Shown here one piece after another: positions 15,723-24,180 of a DNA stretch of 64,000 bases. A program made the translations under genes and the position numbers. Position 1 is the first letter of the stretch. The number at the start of each line of letters is the position of its first letter. The notes under the pieces are model-generated. The model saw only the letters and a program-made list of their open reading frames with translations. It was not told the origin of the DNA and did no database searches. This DNA comes from Microbispora sp. NBC_01189 (GTDB lineage Bacteria; Actinomycetota; Actinomycetes; Streptosporangiales; Streptosporangiaceae): positions 1,332,001 through 1,396,000 of the forward strand of contig NZ_CP108581.1 of the NCBI RefSeq assembly GCF_036010665.1, read 5' to 3'.

Positions 15723-17090
15723 TCAGGCGTCGCCCTCGCGCAGGACGGCGGCGGGCACCGGGATCGCCGGGAACGGGTTGTCCGGCAGGAGGATCAGGCG
15801 GCGCGGGCCACCCCCTGCGGAACCTCCCGCCGCGTCCCGGGCGGCGTCCTCTGTAGCGTCCTCGGTGGCGGCGAGGTGCAGCAGCGCGGTCCCGATCCCC
15901 GCGGCGCCGACCATGTAGCCGGTGTCGGCGGTGAACTCCTCCGGACGCAGCCGGCGGTACGCCTGGTACCAGCGGAACCCGTCCTCCTCGTCCCCGGCCG
16001 CGCGGCCGATGAGGTCGGCGGCGAGGGTGCGGGCGAAGGCGAGGTACGGCTCCCGCCCGGTGGCGGCGTACAGGCCCGTGAACAGTTCCAGCAGCCCGGC
16101 CGTGCCGCAGCACAGGCAGGCCACGTCCCAGTGACCCGGCGGGGTGCGCTCCGGCAGCCCGCTCTGCACGATCCCGTGGGCGAGACGCTCCACCCAGTCC
16201 AGGTCGCCGGGGTCGCCGGTGACGCGGTGCAGCTCGTGGAACATCCGGGCCACCCCGGCCGCGCCGGAGCAGAAGCCGAGGTAGTGGAGGCGGCGCCCCT
16301 GCGGCAGGTGGTGCGGGATGCGGGCGCACCTGTCGGTGACCACGCTGACCGTGCGGACGAAGTCGGCCCCCCGGCGGGCCGCCGCGAGGAACCGCGCGTC
16401 GCGGGTCACGCCGTGCAGCCGGGCGAGCAGGAACGCGGCGCCCGCCGTCCCCGACAGGAACCCCGGCGTGACGGCGTCCACGGGCAGGTCGGGGCAGGCT
16501 TTCCCGCCGAAGCGGTGACCGGGCACTGCCAGGGCCGCGACGCGCCCGCCCGCCTCGACGGCCACCTCCTCGTACGCCGACACCCCGAGGAGGCCCGAGG
16601 CGTGCAGCAGCGCGAGCACGATCCCCCCGTCGCCGCGCAGCGCCGGGTCCCCGGTCCAGCCTGCGCCGTCGTCGAACCGGCGGACGTCGCGCACCAGGCC
16701 GTCGGCGGCGGCGCGGGCCGCCTCGTGGACCTCCTCGTCGCCGGTCGCCCAGCCGGTCTCGGCCATCGCGAAGAGCATCCCCGCCCGGCCGTGGTAGAAG
16801 GTCGGGTCGCGCTGCTCCCGCCACGTCGCGGCGAGCCGCCGCGCCCCCGCGAGCGCGTCGTCCAGGTACGTCCGGTCACCGGTGGCGGCGGCGGCCTCCA
16901 GGAAGAACAGCACGACGCCGGCCGCCCCCGCGTAGAGAGAGGAAGGGTTCCCCGCGCCGGCCGACCGGCCCCGGGGATCGGGATTGGCCAGCCAGTGCCG
17001 TCCGAGGGCGTCGTCGACGGCCGCCGACCTCACCCAGCGCGCGGCCATGACGGCGGCGGTGGTCGGCGTCTCACATGGCCAGGTACTCAT
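15723..17090 (-). CDS. LanC-like lanthionine-synthetase-C family protein with CCG zinc motif
   Basis: About 455 residues with the GxxG repeats of LanC alpha/alpha-barrels: SLYAGAAGVV (51-60), FYHGRAGMLF (98-107), GFLSGTAGAAF, FCSGAAGVARMFHEL and CLCCGTAGLLELF. In LanC enzymes zinc is held by Cys, Cys and His (CHG). Here the expected sites are C274 and C327-C328, so the motif reads CCG, as in three-cysteine LanM cyclases of the ProcM type. No dehydratase, lanthipeptide precursor, protease or transporter is adjacent, so it may act alone or on another substrate. ATG 17090 follows GGGAGAA; a GTG at 17126 starts inside a tandem repeat. Convergent with the kinase gene. Confidence 0.82.
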   Translation of the reverse strand: MSTWPCETPTTAAVMAARWVRSAAVDDALGRHWLANPDPRGRSAGAGNPSSLYAGAAGVVLFFLEAAAATGDRTYLDDALAGARRLAATWREQRDPTFYHGRAGMLFAMAETGWATGDEEVHEAARAAADGLVRDVRRFDDGAGWTGDPALRGDGGIVLALLHASGLLGVSAYEEVAVEAGGRVAALAVPGHRFGGKACPDLPVDAVTPGFLSGTAGAAFLLARLHGVTRDARFLAAARRGADFVRTVSVVTDRCARIPHHLPQGRRLHYLGFCSGAAGVARMFHELHRVTGDPGDLDWVERLAHGIVQSGLPERTPPGHWDVACLCCGTAGLLELFTGLYAATGREPYLAFARTLAADLIGRAAGDEEDGFRWYQAYRRLRPEEFTADTGYMVGAAGIGTALLHLAATEDATEDAARDAAGGSAGGGPRRLILLPDNPFPAIPVPAAVLREGDA

Positions 17091-17098
17091 CGCCCGAT

Positions 17099-17138
17099 TC
17101 TCCCACGAATCCGGTAGGTCTCCCACGAATCCGGTAGG
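17099..17138. repeat. 20-bp perfect tandem repeat upstream of the LanC-like gene
   Basis: TCTCCCACGAATCCGGTAGG is present twice without spacer (17099-17118, 17119-17138), starting 9 bp before the ATG of the LanC-like gene. It spans the likely leader or promoter and could duplicate an operator or ribosome site (GGGAGA on the minus strand). Confidence 0.7.
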
Positions 17139-17204
17139 AAATTAAGGCTACCGTCTCCCAGGAGAAGCCTACGGCGAGGTGCGACCCGATCACACTCATC
17201 CTGG

Positions 17205-17609
17205 TCAGGTGGGATGCGGGGTGAAGGACCGGGGATCGCGCCGCAGCGGATGACCCTCGGGGATCTCGACGAGCACGATCGGCAGGCCGTCGGGATCCTC
17301 GATCCACATCTCCACCAGCCCCCAGGGTTCCAGCCGCGGAGGGTGCGACACCCGCACCCCCGCGGCGGCCAGCCGGTCGTGCTCCCGCCGGACGTCGCGG
17401 ACCTGCAGCCAGAGCGCCGGGCTCTCCCGCGCGCCGCCGCCGTGCGAGGAGATCTCCAGGAATCCGGCCCCGAGGAAGAACACCACCCCGGGGTCCTCGG
17501 CCGGCCCGAACTCCCGGCTCACCGCCAGGCCCAGGACGTCCCGGTAGAAGCGGCGGCTCGCGGCCCGGTCGGCGGAGCGCAGAAGCACCCGGCCGCTCAG
17601 CACCTCCAT
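17205..17609 (-). CDS. VOC-family protein
   Basis: A 134-residue single-domain vicinal-oxygen-chelate protein. Its N-terminus GRVLLRSADRAASRRFYRDVLGL matches the glyoxalase/bleomycin-resistance fold, and the C-terminus has EMWIEDPDGLPIVLVEIPEGHPL, with EDPDG the usual turn before the last metal-site strand. ATG 17609 is preceded by a GAGG. The frame stays open far upstream but that extension is proline/arginine-rich and not protein-like. No specific substrate. Confidence 0.82.
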   Translation of the reverse strand: MEVLSGRVLLRSADRAASRRFYRDVLGLAVSREFGPAEDPGVVFFLGAGFLEISSHGGGARESPALWLQVRDVRREHDRLAAAGVRVSHPPRLEPWGLVEMWIEDPDGLPIVLVEIPEGHPLRRDPRSFTPHPT

Positions 17610-17804
17610 CAGGGCCTCGCCCGTCGATCGGCGTGTGGCGGTCCGTCCGGTCTCATCACAGTGTCCCTTCTGTGGTGGTGATGAAGGGGGGTCCCTCCCC
17701 GTGGCGCTCCCCGGCGGGAGCCACGTGACGGTGGTGCCCATCTGGGGCATGCGACTAAAGGAGGGATTACGGCAAACGACGGCCAAGGGAGGAGACGTGG
17801 CCAA

Positions 17805-17818
17805 GGGCCTTTCGTCCC
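17805..17818 (+). promoter_or_regulatory. DosR/DevR-like box before PNPOx gene
   Basis: GGGCCTTTCGTCCC agrees with the mycobacterial DosR consensus GGGACTWWAGTCCC at 12 of 14 positions and lies 127 bp upstream of the ATG at 17946. The 336-bp gap 17610-17945 otherwise has a GGCCAAGGG direct repeat (17781, 17799) and no gene that I can support. Confidence 0.55.
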
Positions 17819-17945
17819 CCGGAACGTGACGGACGGCGGTGCCGCCGCCGGCGCCGGGGACGCGATGCTGGTCTGGTGCCGGCCGCGCGCCGAACGAGGC
17901 CGTACGACCCGGCTGTGAAGAATCGACTGTGAAGAAGAGGAACGC

Positions 17946-18371
17946 ATGAGTGAGAACACCGCACCCGCCGGCCTGCCGCATCTGGAGAAGCTGGACCGCG
18001 ACGACTGCCTGCGGCTGATCTCTCCCGGCGGCGTGGGCAGGATCGCCTTCACCCACCCCGGCGGCCCGGTGATCCTGCCGGTCAACTACACGGTGGAGCA
18101 GGGCGCCGTGCTGTTCCGCACGGCGCTCGGCGGCCCGATGGACGCCGACCTGCGCACAGGCGTCTACGGGGCCGACTTCATGGTCGCCTTCGAGGTCGAC
18201 CACATCGACGAGAGGACGCGGGAGGGCTGGAGCGTGCTCGTCCGCGGCGGGGCCCACCACGTGACCGGCGACGTGCACAAGGAGGTCGAGACGTGGGCGG
18301 GCGGCGAACGCCCCCTCTACATCCGGATCGAGCCGGTCGAGATCAGCGGCCGGCACATCCGGCACGGCTAG
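17946..18371 (+). CDS. Pyridoxamine 5'-phosphate oxidase-fold protein
   Basis: A 141-residue split-barrel flavin/F420-binding type protein ([64 protein letters not shown]). Many such small proteins belong to the DosR/DevR regulon of actinobacteria. The gene is the first of a pair with the alcohol dehydrogenase, two nucleotides downstream, and has AGAGGA before its ATG. The DosR-like box at 17805 fits induction under low oxygen or nitric oxide. Whether it binds FMN, F420 or haem is not readable. Confidence 0.85.
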   Translation: MSENTAPAGLPHLEKLDRDDCLRLISPGGVGRIAFTHPGGPVILPVNYTVEQGAVLFRTALGGPMDADLRTGVYGADFMVAFEVDHIDERTREGWSVLVRGGAHHVTGDVHKEVETWAGGERPLYIRIEPVEISGRHIRHG

Positions 18372-18373
18372 CC

Positions 18374-19378
18374 GTGGACGCCTGGGTAGTGGCCCGGCCG
18401 GGGCCGGTCGCGTCGCGGCCCCTGGAGCGGGCCGAACTGCCGGACCCCGTGCCCGGACCGGGGGAACTGCTGATCCGCGTCGAGGTGTGCGCCGTCTGCC
18501 GCACCGACCTGCACCTCGCCGAGGGCGATCTCCCCCCGAGACGCCCGCGTACGGTCCCCGGGCACGAGGTGGTGGGGCGGGTGGCGGCCCTCGGCCCGGA
18601 CACGGCGGGGCCGCCGCCCGGTTCGCGGGTGGGCGTGGCGTGGCTGCGCTCGACCTGCGGCCGGTGCCGCTACTGCCTGCGGGGCGCGGAGAACCTGTGT
18701 CCGGCGTCCGCCTACACGGGCTGGGACGCCGACGGAGGCTACGCCGAGCTGCTGACCGCCCCCGCCGCGTACGTCTACCCGTTGCCGGAGGACACCCCGG
18801 CCGAGACGCTGGCGCCGCTGCTGTGCGCGGGGATCATCGGATACCGGGCGCTGGTCCGCGCCGATCTGCCGCCGGGCGGCCGGCTCGGGATCTACGGCTT
18901 CGGCGCCTCGGCGCACCTGACCGCGCAGATCGCGATCGCCGAGGGCGCGACCGTACACGTGATGACGAGGTCGGCGGCGGCCCGGGACCTCGCGCTCCGG
19001 CTGGGCGCGGCCTCCGCCGCCGGCAGCGCCGACCCGCCGCCGGAGCCCCTGGACGCGGCCATCCTGTTCGCCCCGGTGGGCGACCTCGTGCCGGTCGCCC
19101 TCGCCGCGCTCGACCGGGGCGGGACGCTCGCGGTCGCCGGGATCCACCTGACCGACATCCCGGTGCTGAACTATCAGCGCCATCTGTTCCAGGAGCGCAC
19201 GCTGCGCAGCGTCACGGCCAACACCCGCGACGACGGCCGGGAGTTCCTCCGGCTGGCGGCCCTCCACCACCCCCGGGTCACGACCACGCCCTACCCCTTC
19301 CCGGCCGCCGACCGGGCGCTGGCCGACCTCGCCGCCGACCGCGTGGAGGGGGCGGCCGTCCTGCTCATGGGCGGGTGA
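18374..19378 (+). CDS. Zinc-dependent alcohol dehydrogenase
   Basis: A 334-residue MDR-type alcohol dehydrogenase. Catalytic zinc ligands lie in [13 protein letters not shown] and PGHEVVG, the structural zinc is held by the four cysteines of [15 protein letters not shown], and the NAD site is GIYGFGASA (about residues 175-183). It resembles the actinobacterial AdhA-like enzymes that co-occur with DosR targets. GTG 18374 starts two bases after the TAG of the PNPOx-like gene, so the two are one operon. It would interconvert an alcohol and aldehyde and may help redox balance under hypoxia (inferred). Its 3' end overlaps the convergent CBS gene by 14 bp. Confidence 0.9.
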   Translation: MDAWVVARPGPVASRPLERAELPDPVPGPGELLIRVEVCAVCRTDLHLAEGDLPPRRPRTVPGHEVVGRVAALGPDTAGPPPGSRVGVAWLRSTCGRCRYCLRGAENLCPASAYTGWDADGGYAELLTAPAAYVYPLPEDTPAETLAPLLCAGIIGYRALVRADLPPGGRLGIYGFGASAHLTAQIAIAEGATVHVMTRSAAARDLALRLGAASAAGSADPPPEPLDAAILFAPVGDLVPVALAALDRGGTLAVAGIHLTDIPVLNYQRHLFQERTLRSVTANTRDDGREFLRLAALHHPRVTTTPYPFPAADRALADLAADRVEGAAVLLMGG

Positions 19379-20030
19379 CGGGCGGGGTCACCCGGCCGAG
19401 GTCGTCGACCTCGTACGAGATGTCGGAGTCGACGTCCACCACGCCGTCCACCCGCCAGACGGCCTCCAGCAGCGCCCTCAGCTGGGAACGCCGCTCGACG
19501 GTGCCGTCGAGGTAGACGATCCCGTCCTCGACCCGCAGCGAGCACCGCCCCGAGCAGGGCCCGATCACGTCGAGGACGTCGTCGCGGATGTCCTGCGCGG
19601 AGCGGCAGAACACCCTGATCAGGTCGGACTTGCGGACCAGCCCGGTGATGCGCCCGGTGGCCGCGTCCACCACCGGGAGGTCCTTGATCCGGTTGCGGTG
19701 CATGAGCCAGGCCGCCTGCCGCACCGGGGTGTCCTCGGTGACCGTGATCGCGGGAGTGCTCATGAGATCGCGGACCCGCCGGCCGGCCGCCTTCCTCCGC
19801 TCCCGGTGGCGCGAGGGCCCCTCGAAGAGCAGGTCGCCCATCCGCCGGTCCATGTCCTTGAGCAGCAGGTCGTCCTCGCTGACCATGCCCAGCACCCGCC
19901 GATCGCCGTCCACGACGGGAACCGCTCCGACGTGGAACCGGCACATCGCGGTCACCACCTCGCCGAACGAGGCCTCCGCCTCGACCGCGACCACGAACCT
20001 GTTCATGACGTCCCGGACGGTCATGGGCAT
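19365..20030 (-). CDS. CBS-pair plus BON domain protein
   Basis: A 221-residue protein with two CBS motifs ([24 protein letters not shown], about 3-60; [23 protein letters not shown], about 85-140) forming one Bateman module, then a BON domain ([23 protein letters not shown], about 160-205). CBS pairs bind adenosine nucleotides; BON domains bind membranes or proteins. Soluble CBS-BON proteins are typical of dormancy-type regulons. GGGAAGGAAG precedes ATG 20030. It diverges from the receiver-flavoprotein gene across a region with two DosR-like boxes. Confidence 0.88.
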   Translation of the reverse strand: MPMTVRDVMNRFVVAVEAEASFGEVVTAMCRFHVGAVPVVDGDRRVLGMVSEDDLLLKDMDRRMGDLLFEGPSRHRERRKAAGRRVRDLMSTPAITVTEDTPVRQAAWLMHRNRIKDLPVVDAATGRITGLVRKSDLIRVFCRSAQDIRDDVLDVIGPCSGRCSLRVEDGIVYLDGTVERRSQLRALLEAVWRVDGVVDVDSDISYEVDDLGRVTPPVTRP

Positions 20031-20084
20031 GATTTCTTCCTTCCCGTCCCTTTTCAGACTTCGTCATACCCACCGGTGGGGCGA

Positions 20085-20120
20085 GCGGCGAACGTCCCCG
20101 TGGCATGGGACCTATGGCCC
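20085..20120. promoter_or_regulatory. DosR/DevR-like boxes in divergent promoter
   Basis: GGGACCTATGGCCC (20107-20120) fits the DosR pattern at 11 of 14 positions, and a weaker copy, GCGGCGAACGTCCC read on the other strand, lies at 20085-20098. Both are between the CBS-BON gene and the receiver-flavoprotein gene. Confidence 0.5.
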
Positions 20121-20165
20121 CCCGGGACGAACCGGATTTCGCACATCGCCCAGTACCGTGGAGAG

Positions 20166-21824
20166 GTGCAGAACGCCGCGATCCTCACCGTCGACGACGA
20201 TCCCTCTGTCTCGCGTTCGGTGGCACGCGACCTACGCCGCCGGTACGGCGACCGCTACCGCGTGATCCGGGCGGAGTCCGGGTCCACCGCGCTGGACGCG
20301 CTGCGCGAGATCAAGCTGCGCGGCGAGCAGGTCGCCGTGCTCCTGGCCGACTACCGGATGCCGGGGATGAACGGCATCGAGTTCCTCGAGGCCGCCATGG
20401 ACGTCTTCCCGCTGGCCCGGCGCGTGCTGCTCACCGCGTACGCCGACACGGACGCGGCCATCAACGCGATCAACATCGTGGATCTCGACCACTACCTGCT
20501 CAAGCCGTGGAACCCGCCGGAGGAGAAGCTCTACCCGGTGCTGGACGCGCTGCTGGACGCGTGGCTCACCACCCCCGCCGTGACGATGCCGGAGACCAAG
20601 GTCGTCGGGCACCGCTGGTCGGCGCGGTCGTTCGCGGTGCGCGACTTCCTGGCCCGCAACCTCGTGCCGTACCGCTGGCTGCGGGCGGACGAGGCCGAGG
20701 GCGCGCGACTGCTCGCCGCGGCCGGGCTCGGCGAGGCGGACGTGCCGGTCGTGATCACCACGGACGGCAAGGCCCTGGCCCGGCCCACGGAGACCGACCT
20801 CGCCGCGCACGTCGGCATGGCCACCACCCCCGCCTCCGACCTCTACGACCTCGCCGTGATCGGCGGGGGCCCGGCCGGGCTCGGCGCGGCCGTGTACGGC
20901 GCGTCCGAGGGCCTCCGGACCCTCCTGGTGGAGCAGCGGGCGACCGGCGGCCAGGCGGGGCAGAGCAGCCGGATCGAGAACTACCTGGGCTTCCCCGACG
21001 GCGTCTCGGGCGCCCAGCTCACCGACCGCGCCCGCAGGCAGGCCCAGAAGTTCAACGCCGAGATGCTCACCACCCGCGAGGTCGTCGGCCTCGAACGGCA
21101 GGACCCGGTCACCCTGCTCCGGTTCTCCGACGACACGGCCGTCGCGGCGCACACGGTGGTGCTGGCCACGGGCGTGTCGTACCGCCTCCTGGACGCCCCC
21201 GGCCTCGCCGACCTGACCGGCCGCGGCGTCTTCTACGGCTCGGCCGCCATCGAGGCCCCGAACTGCTCGGGCGAGGAGATCTACATCGTCGGCGGGGCCA
21301 ACTCCGCGGGCCAGGGGGCGGTGTACTTCTCCCGCTTCGCCCAGAAGGTGCACATTCTCATCCGGGGCGACGACCTCACCCGGTCGATGTCGCGCTACCT
21401 GATCGACCAGATCGAGGGGATCGCGAACATCGAGGTCCACCCGAACACCGAGGTCGTGGGGGGCGAGGGACGCGACCACCTGGAGCGGCTGACCCTATGC
21501 GACCGGAGGTCCGGCCGGGTCGTCACGGTGCCGACGTCGTGGCTCTTCGTCTTCATCGGCGCCGAGCCGCGCACCGACTGGCTCGGCGACGTGGTGGCCC
21601 GCGACGGCAACGGATACGTGCTGACCGGCTCCGACCTGCTCGCCGACGGACTCCGCCCGGCCGGGTGGGCGCCGTCCAGAGACCCCTATCACCTGGAGTC
21701 GAGCATGCCGGGCGTCTTCGCCGCCGGCGACGTGCGGGCGGGCTCGGTCAAGCGCGTCGCCTCGGCCGTGGGCGAGGGCGCGATGGCGGTCTCACTCGTC
21801 CACCGCTACCTGGAGGGCCGATGA
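20166..21824 (+). CDS. Response-regulator receiver fused to thioredoxin-reductase-like flavoprotein
   Basis: A 552-residue fusion. Residues about 1-125 are a receiver domain with the acidic cluster TVDDDP, the phospho-acceptor in LLADYRMPGMNG (about 61) and the lysine in LLKPWNPP. Residues about 225-552 are a pyridine-nucleotide flavoprotein with LAVIGGGPAGLGAAVYG, an internal IVGGANSAGQGA and GVFAAGDVRAGSVKR. The redox CxxC of thioredoxin reductase is replaced by IEAPNCSGEE, leaving one cysteine, so it is not a standard TrxB. It is translationally coupled (ATGA) to a histidine kinase, its likely partner. GTG 20166 gives the receiver its normal N-terminus. Confidence 0.88.
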   Translation: MQNAAILTVDDDPSVSRSVARDLRRRYGDRYRVIRAESGSTALDALREIKLRGEQVAVLLADYRMPGMNGIEFLEAAMDVFPLARRVLLTAYADTDAAINAINIVDLDHYLLKPWNPPEEKLYPVLDALLDAWLTTPAVTMPETKVVGHRWSARSFAVRDFLARNLVPYRWLRADEAEGARLLAAAGLGEADVPVVITTDGKALARPTETDLAAHVGMATTPASDLYDLAVIGGGPAGLGAAVYGASEGLRTLLVEQRATGGQAGQSSRIENYLGFPDGVSGAQLTDRARRQAQKFNAEMLTTREVVGLERQDPVTLLRFSDDTAVAAHTVVLATGVSYRLLDAPGLADLTGRGVFYGSAAIEAPNCSGEEIYIVGGANSAGQGAVYFSRFAQKVHILIRGDDLTRSMSRYLIDQIEGIANIEVHPNTEVVGGEGRDHLERLTLCDRRSGRVVTVPTSWLFVFIGAEPRTDWLGDVVARDGNGYVLTGSDLLADGLRPAGWAPSRDPYHLESSMPGVFAAGDVRAGSVKRVASAVGEGAMAVSLVHRYLEGR

Positions 21825-23284
21825 CAGAGACGCCGATGACCGGGACGCCGATGACCGGGACGCTGCCGCCGCACGAGCTGCGCACGCTGTTCCTCTTCGA
21901 GTCGCTGGACGACGGCCAGCTCGCCGCCCTGTCGGCGGCGGGCCGGGTGGAGACGCGCGCCGCCGGCACTCTCGTCTACGGCGAGGGCGAGCCCGCCACG
22001 TGCTTCTTCGTACTGCTCAGCGGCACGGTCGCGATGAGCAGGCGGGTGCAGGGCGACGAGGTCGAGGTGAGCCGCACCGCCCAGCGCGGCGTGTACGGCG
22101 GCGCCACCCAGGCGTACATCAGCGGCGAGCAGCACCAGCTCTACCTGAACTCGCTGCGCGCGGTCACCGACGCCGAGTTCTTCGTGCTGCCGGCCGAGGT
22201 GATCGCCGAGTGCGTGCGCGAGTGGTTCCCGATGGCGATGCACCTGCTGGAGGGGCTGTTCATCGGCATGCGCGCCACCCAGACGGTCGTGGGCGAGCGG
22301 GAGCGGCTGCTCGCGCTCGGCTCGCTGTCGGCCGGGCTGACGCACGAGCTGAACAACCCGGCGGCCGCCGCCGTGCGGGCCACGTCCGCGCTGCGCGGGC
22401 GGGTGGCGGGCATGCGGCAGAAGCTCGCCATGATCGCCGACGGGCGGCTCGACGGCAGCCAGCTGCACGATCTGGTGGAGCTCCAGGATGACGCGGTCAA
22501 GCGCGCCGCGTCCGCCCCCGAGCTGTCCCCGCTGGCACGGTCTGATGCCGAGGACGCCATCGCCGACTGGCTGGACGACCACGACATCGTCGGCGGCTGG
22601 GATCTCGCGGCCACACTGGTGGCCGGGGGCGTCGACGTGGACTGGCTCGGCCAGATCGCCGGCGCGGTGGGCGAGGAGAACCGGGAGGCGGCGGTGCGGT
22701 GGCTCACCTACACCGTCGACACCGAGCTGCTGATGGGCGAGATCGACGACGCGGTGAACCGGATCTCCAGCCTGGTCGGCGCGGCGAAGCAGTACTCCCA
22801 GCTCGACCGGGCCCCGTACCAGACGATCGACGTGCACGACCTGCTCGACGCCACGCTGACCATGCTCCACGGCAAGATCCCCCCGGGGGTGCGCACGGTC
22901 AGGGAGTACGACCGGTCGCTGCCGCCGATCCCGGCGTACGCGGCGGAGCTGAACCAGGTGTGGACCAACCTCATCGACAACGCGCTCGGCGCGATGAACG
23001 GCGAGGGCACGCTGACCATCCGCACCCGGCGGAAGGACGGGCACCTGATCGCGGAGATCGGCGACACCGGGCCCGGCATCCCGCCGGAGGTCCGGCCCCG
23101 CATCTTCGAGCCGTTCTTCACCACCAAGCCCGTCGGTGAGGGCACCGGCCTGGGCCTGGACATCTCCTACCGGATCGTCGTGAACAAGCACCACGGGGAC
23201 ATCCGGGTGGAGTCCACGCCCGGGGACACCCGGTTCCGGGTCGTCCTGCCCATCATCCAGGCGCCCCGGGACGACGGCCGATAG
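21821..23284 (+). CDS. Cyclic-nucleotide-binding-domain sensor histidine kinase
   Basis: A 487-residue kinase. A Crp-like cNMP-binding domain occupies about residues 15-135 (LFLFESLDDGQLAALSAAG, GTLVYGEGEPATCFFVLLSGTVA). The dimerisation/phosphorylation helix is LSAGLTHELNNPAAAA (His about 174). The ATPase has NQVWTNLIDNALGAM, GDTGPGIPPEV and GTGLGLDIS. No membrane segment is present, so it is cytosolic. The start overlaps the receiver-flavoprotein stop. The first codons contain three 15-bp repeats (21821-21865) encoding MT-TP-like units. It should phosphorylate the neighbouring receiver domain in response to a small ligand or gas. Confidence 0.9.
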   Translation: MTETPMTGTPMTGTLPPHELRTLFLFESLDDGQLAALSAAGRVETRAAGTLVYGEGEPATCFFVLLSGTVAMSRRVQGDEVEVSRTAQRGVYGGATQAYISGEQHQLYLNSLRAVTDAEFFVLPAEVIAECVREWFPMAMHLLEGLFIGMRATQTVVGERERLLALGSLSAGLTHELNNPAAAAVRATSALRGRVAGMRQKLAMIADGRLDGSQLHDLVELQDDAVKRAASAPELSPLARSDAEDAIADWLDDHDIVGGWDLAATLVAGGVDVDWLGQIAGAVGEENREAAVRWLTYTVDTELLMGEIDDAVNRISSLVGAAKQYSQLDRAPYQTIDVHDLLDATLTMLHGKIPPGVRTVREYDRSLPPIPAYAAELNQVWTNLIDNALGAMNGEGTLTIRTRRKDGHLIAEIGDTGPGIPPEVRPRIFEPFFTTKPVGEGTGLGLDISYRIVVNKHHGDIRVESTPGDTRFRVVLPIIQAPRDDGR

Positions 23285-23315
23285 GGCGTCCCCAGAGCCC
23301 CGTACAGTGAGGGGC

Positions 23316-24179
23316 ATGGGCATGGTCAGCACCGTCGGTCTCGTCCTGCACCCCGAGCGCGACTCGAAGGAGGCGATCGACACCATCGTCGAGTGGGCGC
23401 GCAACCGGGGCTGCCCGGTGCTGGGCCTGCCCGACGAGGTCGGGCGCATCGACTGCAGCGCGGTCGCGGTGGACGCCCAGACGCTGGTGCGGCAGGCCGA
23501 CCTGCTGGTCAGCCTCGGCGGCGACGGCACGATGCTGCGCACCATGCGCCTGATCGCCGGGCGGCCGACGCCCGTCCTCGGCGTCAACCTGGGCCGGCTC
23601 GGCTTCCTCGCCGAGATCGACGTCGCGGACCTCGCGCCCGCGCTGTCGGCGATCGACGAGCACCGGTACACGGTCGAACCGCGCATGGCGGTCCGGGCGA
23701 CCCGCCCCGACGGCCGGACGGTGACCGCCTTCAACGACATCGCGCTCGTCCGCATCCCCGGCGACGGGCTCGCGGCCGTGTCCGTCTCGGTGTACGGCGA
23801 GCCGTTCGTCCGGTACGCCGCCGACGCGGTGATCGTCTCGACCGCCACCGGGTCGACGGCGTACAGCTTCTCGGCCGGCGGCCCGATCGTCTCCCCCACC
23901 GTCGAGGGCTTCATCGTCGTCCCGGCCGCCGCGCACTCGGCGTTCAACCGGGCGCTCGTCCTGTCCGCCGACGAGGAGGTGACACTCGACGTGCTCCCGA
24001 CGAGCGGACAGCTCGCGATGGAGGTCGACGGCGCCATCGGCGGCCACCTGGGCCCGGGCGACCGGCTCACCGTGGCGGCGCTGCGCGCCGCGGCCCACGT
24101 GGTGCGGCTGGGGACGACGACCTTCTACGACCGGGCCCGCCGCAAGCTCCGGGTGAACGGCAGCGCCGAGGTCGACTAG
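23316..24179 (+). CDS. nadK: NAD kinase
   Basis: About 287 residues. It phosphorylates NAD to NADP with ATP. Signature motifs are LLVSLGGDGTMLR (GGDGT, about 65-77), GVNLGRLGFLAEI, ADAVIVSTATGSTAYSFSAGGPIVSP and LPTSGQLAMEVDG. ATG 23316 follows GAGGGG; ATG 23322 and GTG 23307 are alternatives. It starts 31 bp after the histidine kinase gene and could be read from the same transcript, but it is a housekeeping gene. Actinobacterial nadK usually sits with recN and tlyA; here it does not, so this may be a second copy (inference). Confidence 0.92.
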   Translation: MGMVSTVGLVLHPERDSKEAIDTIVEWARNRGCPVLGLPDEVGRIDCSAVAVDAQTLVRQADLLVSLGGDGTMLRTMRLIAGRPTPVLGVNLGRLGFLAEIDVADLAPALSAIDEHRYTVEPRMAVRATRPDGRTVTAFNDIALVRIPGDGLAAVSVSVYGEPFVRYAADAVIVSTATGSTAYSFSAGGPIVSPTVEGFIVVPAAAHSAFNRALVLSADEEVTLDVLPTSGQLAMEVDGAIGGHLGPGDRLTVAALRAAAHVVRLGTTTFYDRARRKLRVNGSAEVD

Positions 24180-24180
24180 A

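Noticed and set aside
15718-17216. Complete lanthipeptide cluster
   Set aside because: No precursor peptide, dehydratase or transporter found on either side of the LanC-like gene.
17635-17829. 64-codon frame with a CPFCGG motif
   Set aside because: Tempting zinc-ribbon-like cysteines, but it covers the DosR-like box and promoter space and has no credible start.
20105-23284. 1059-codon frame appearing to extend the histidine kinase upstream
   Set aside because: The N-terminal 570 codons are a shadow of the receiver-flavoprotein; the kinase starts at 21821.
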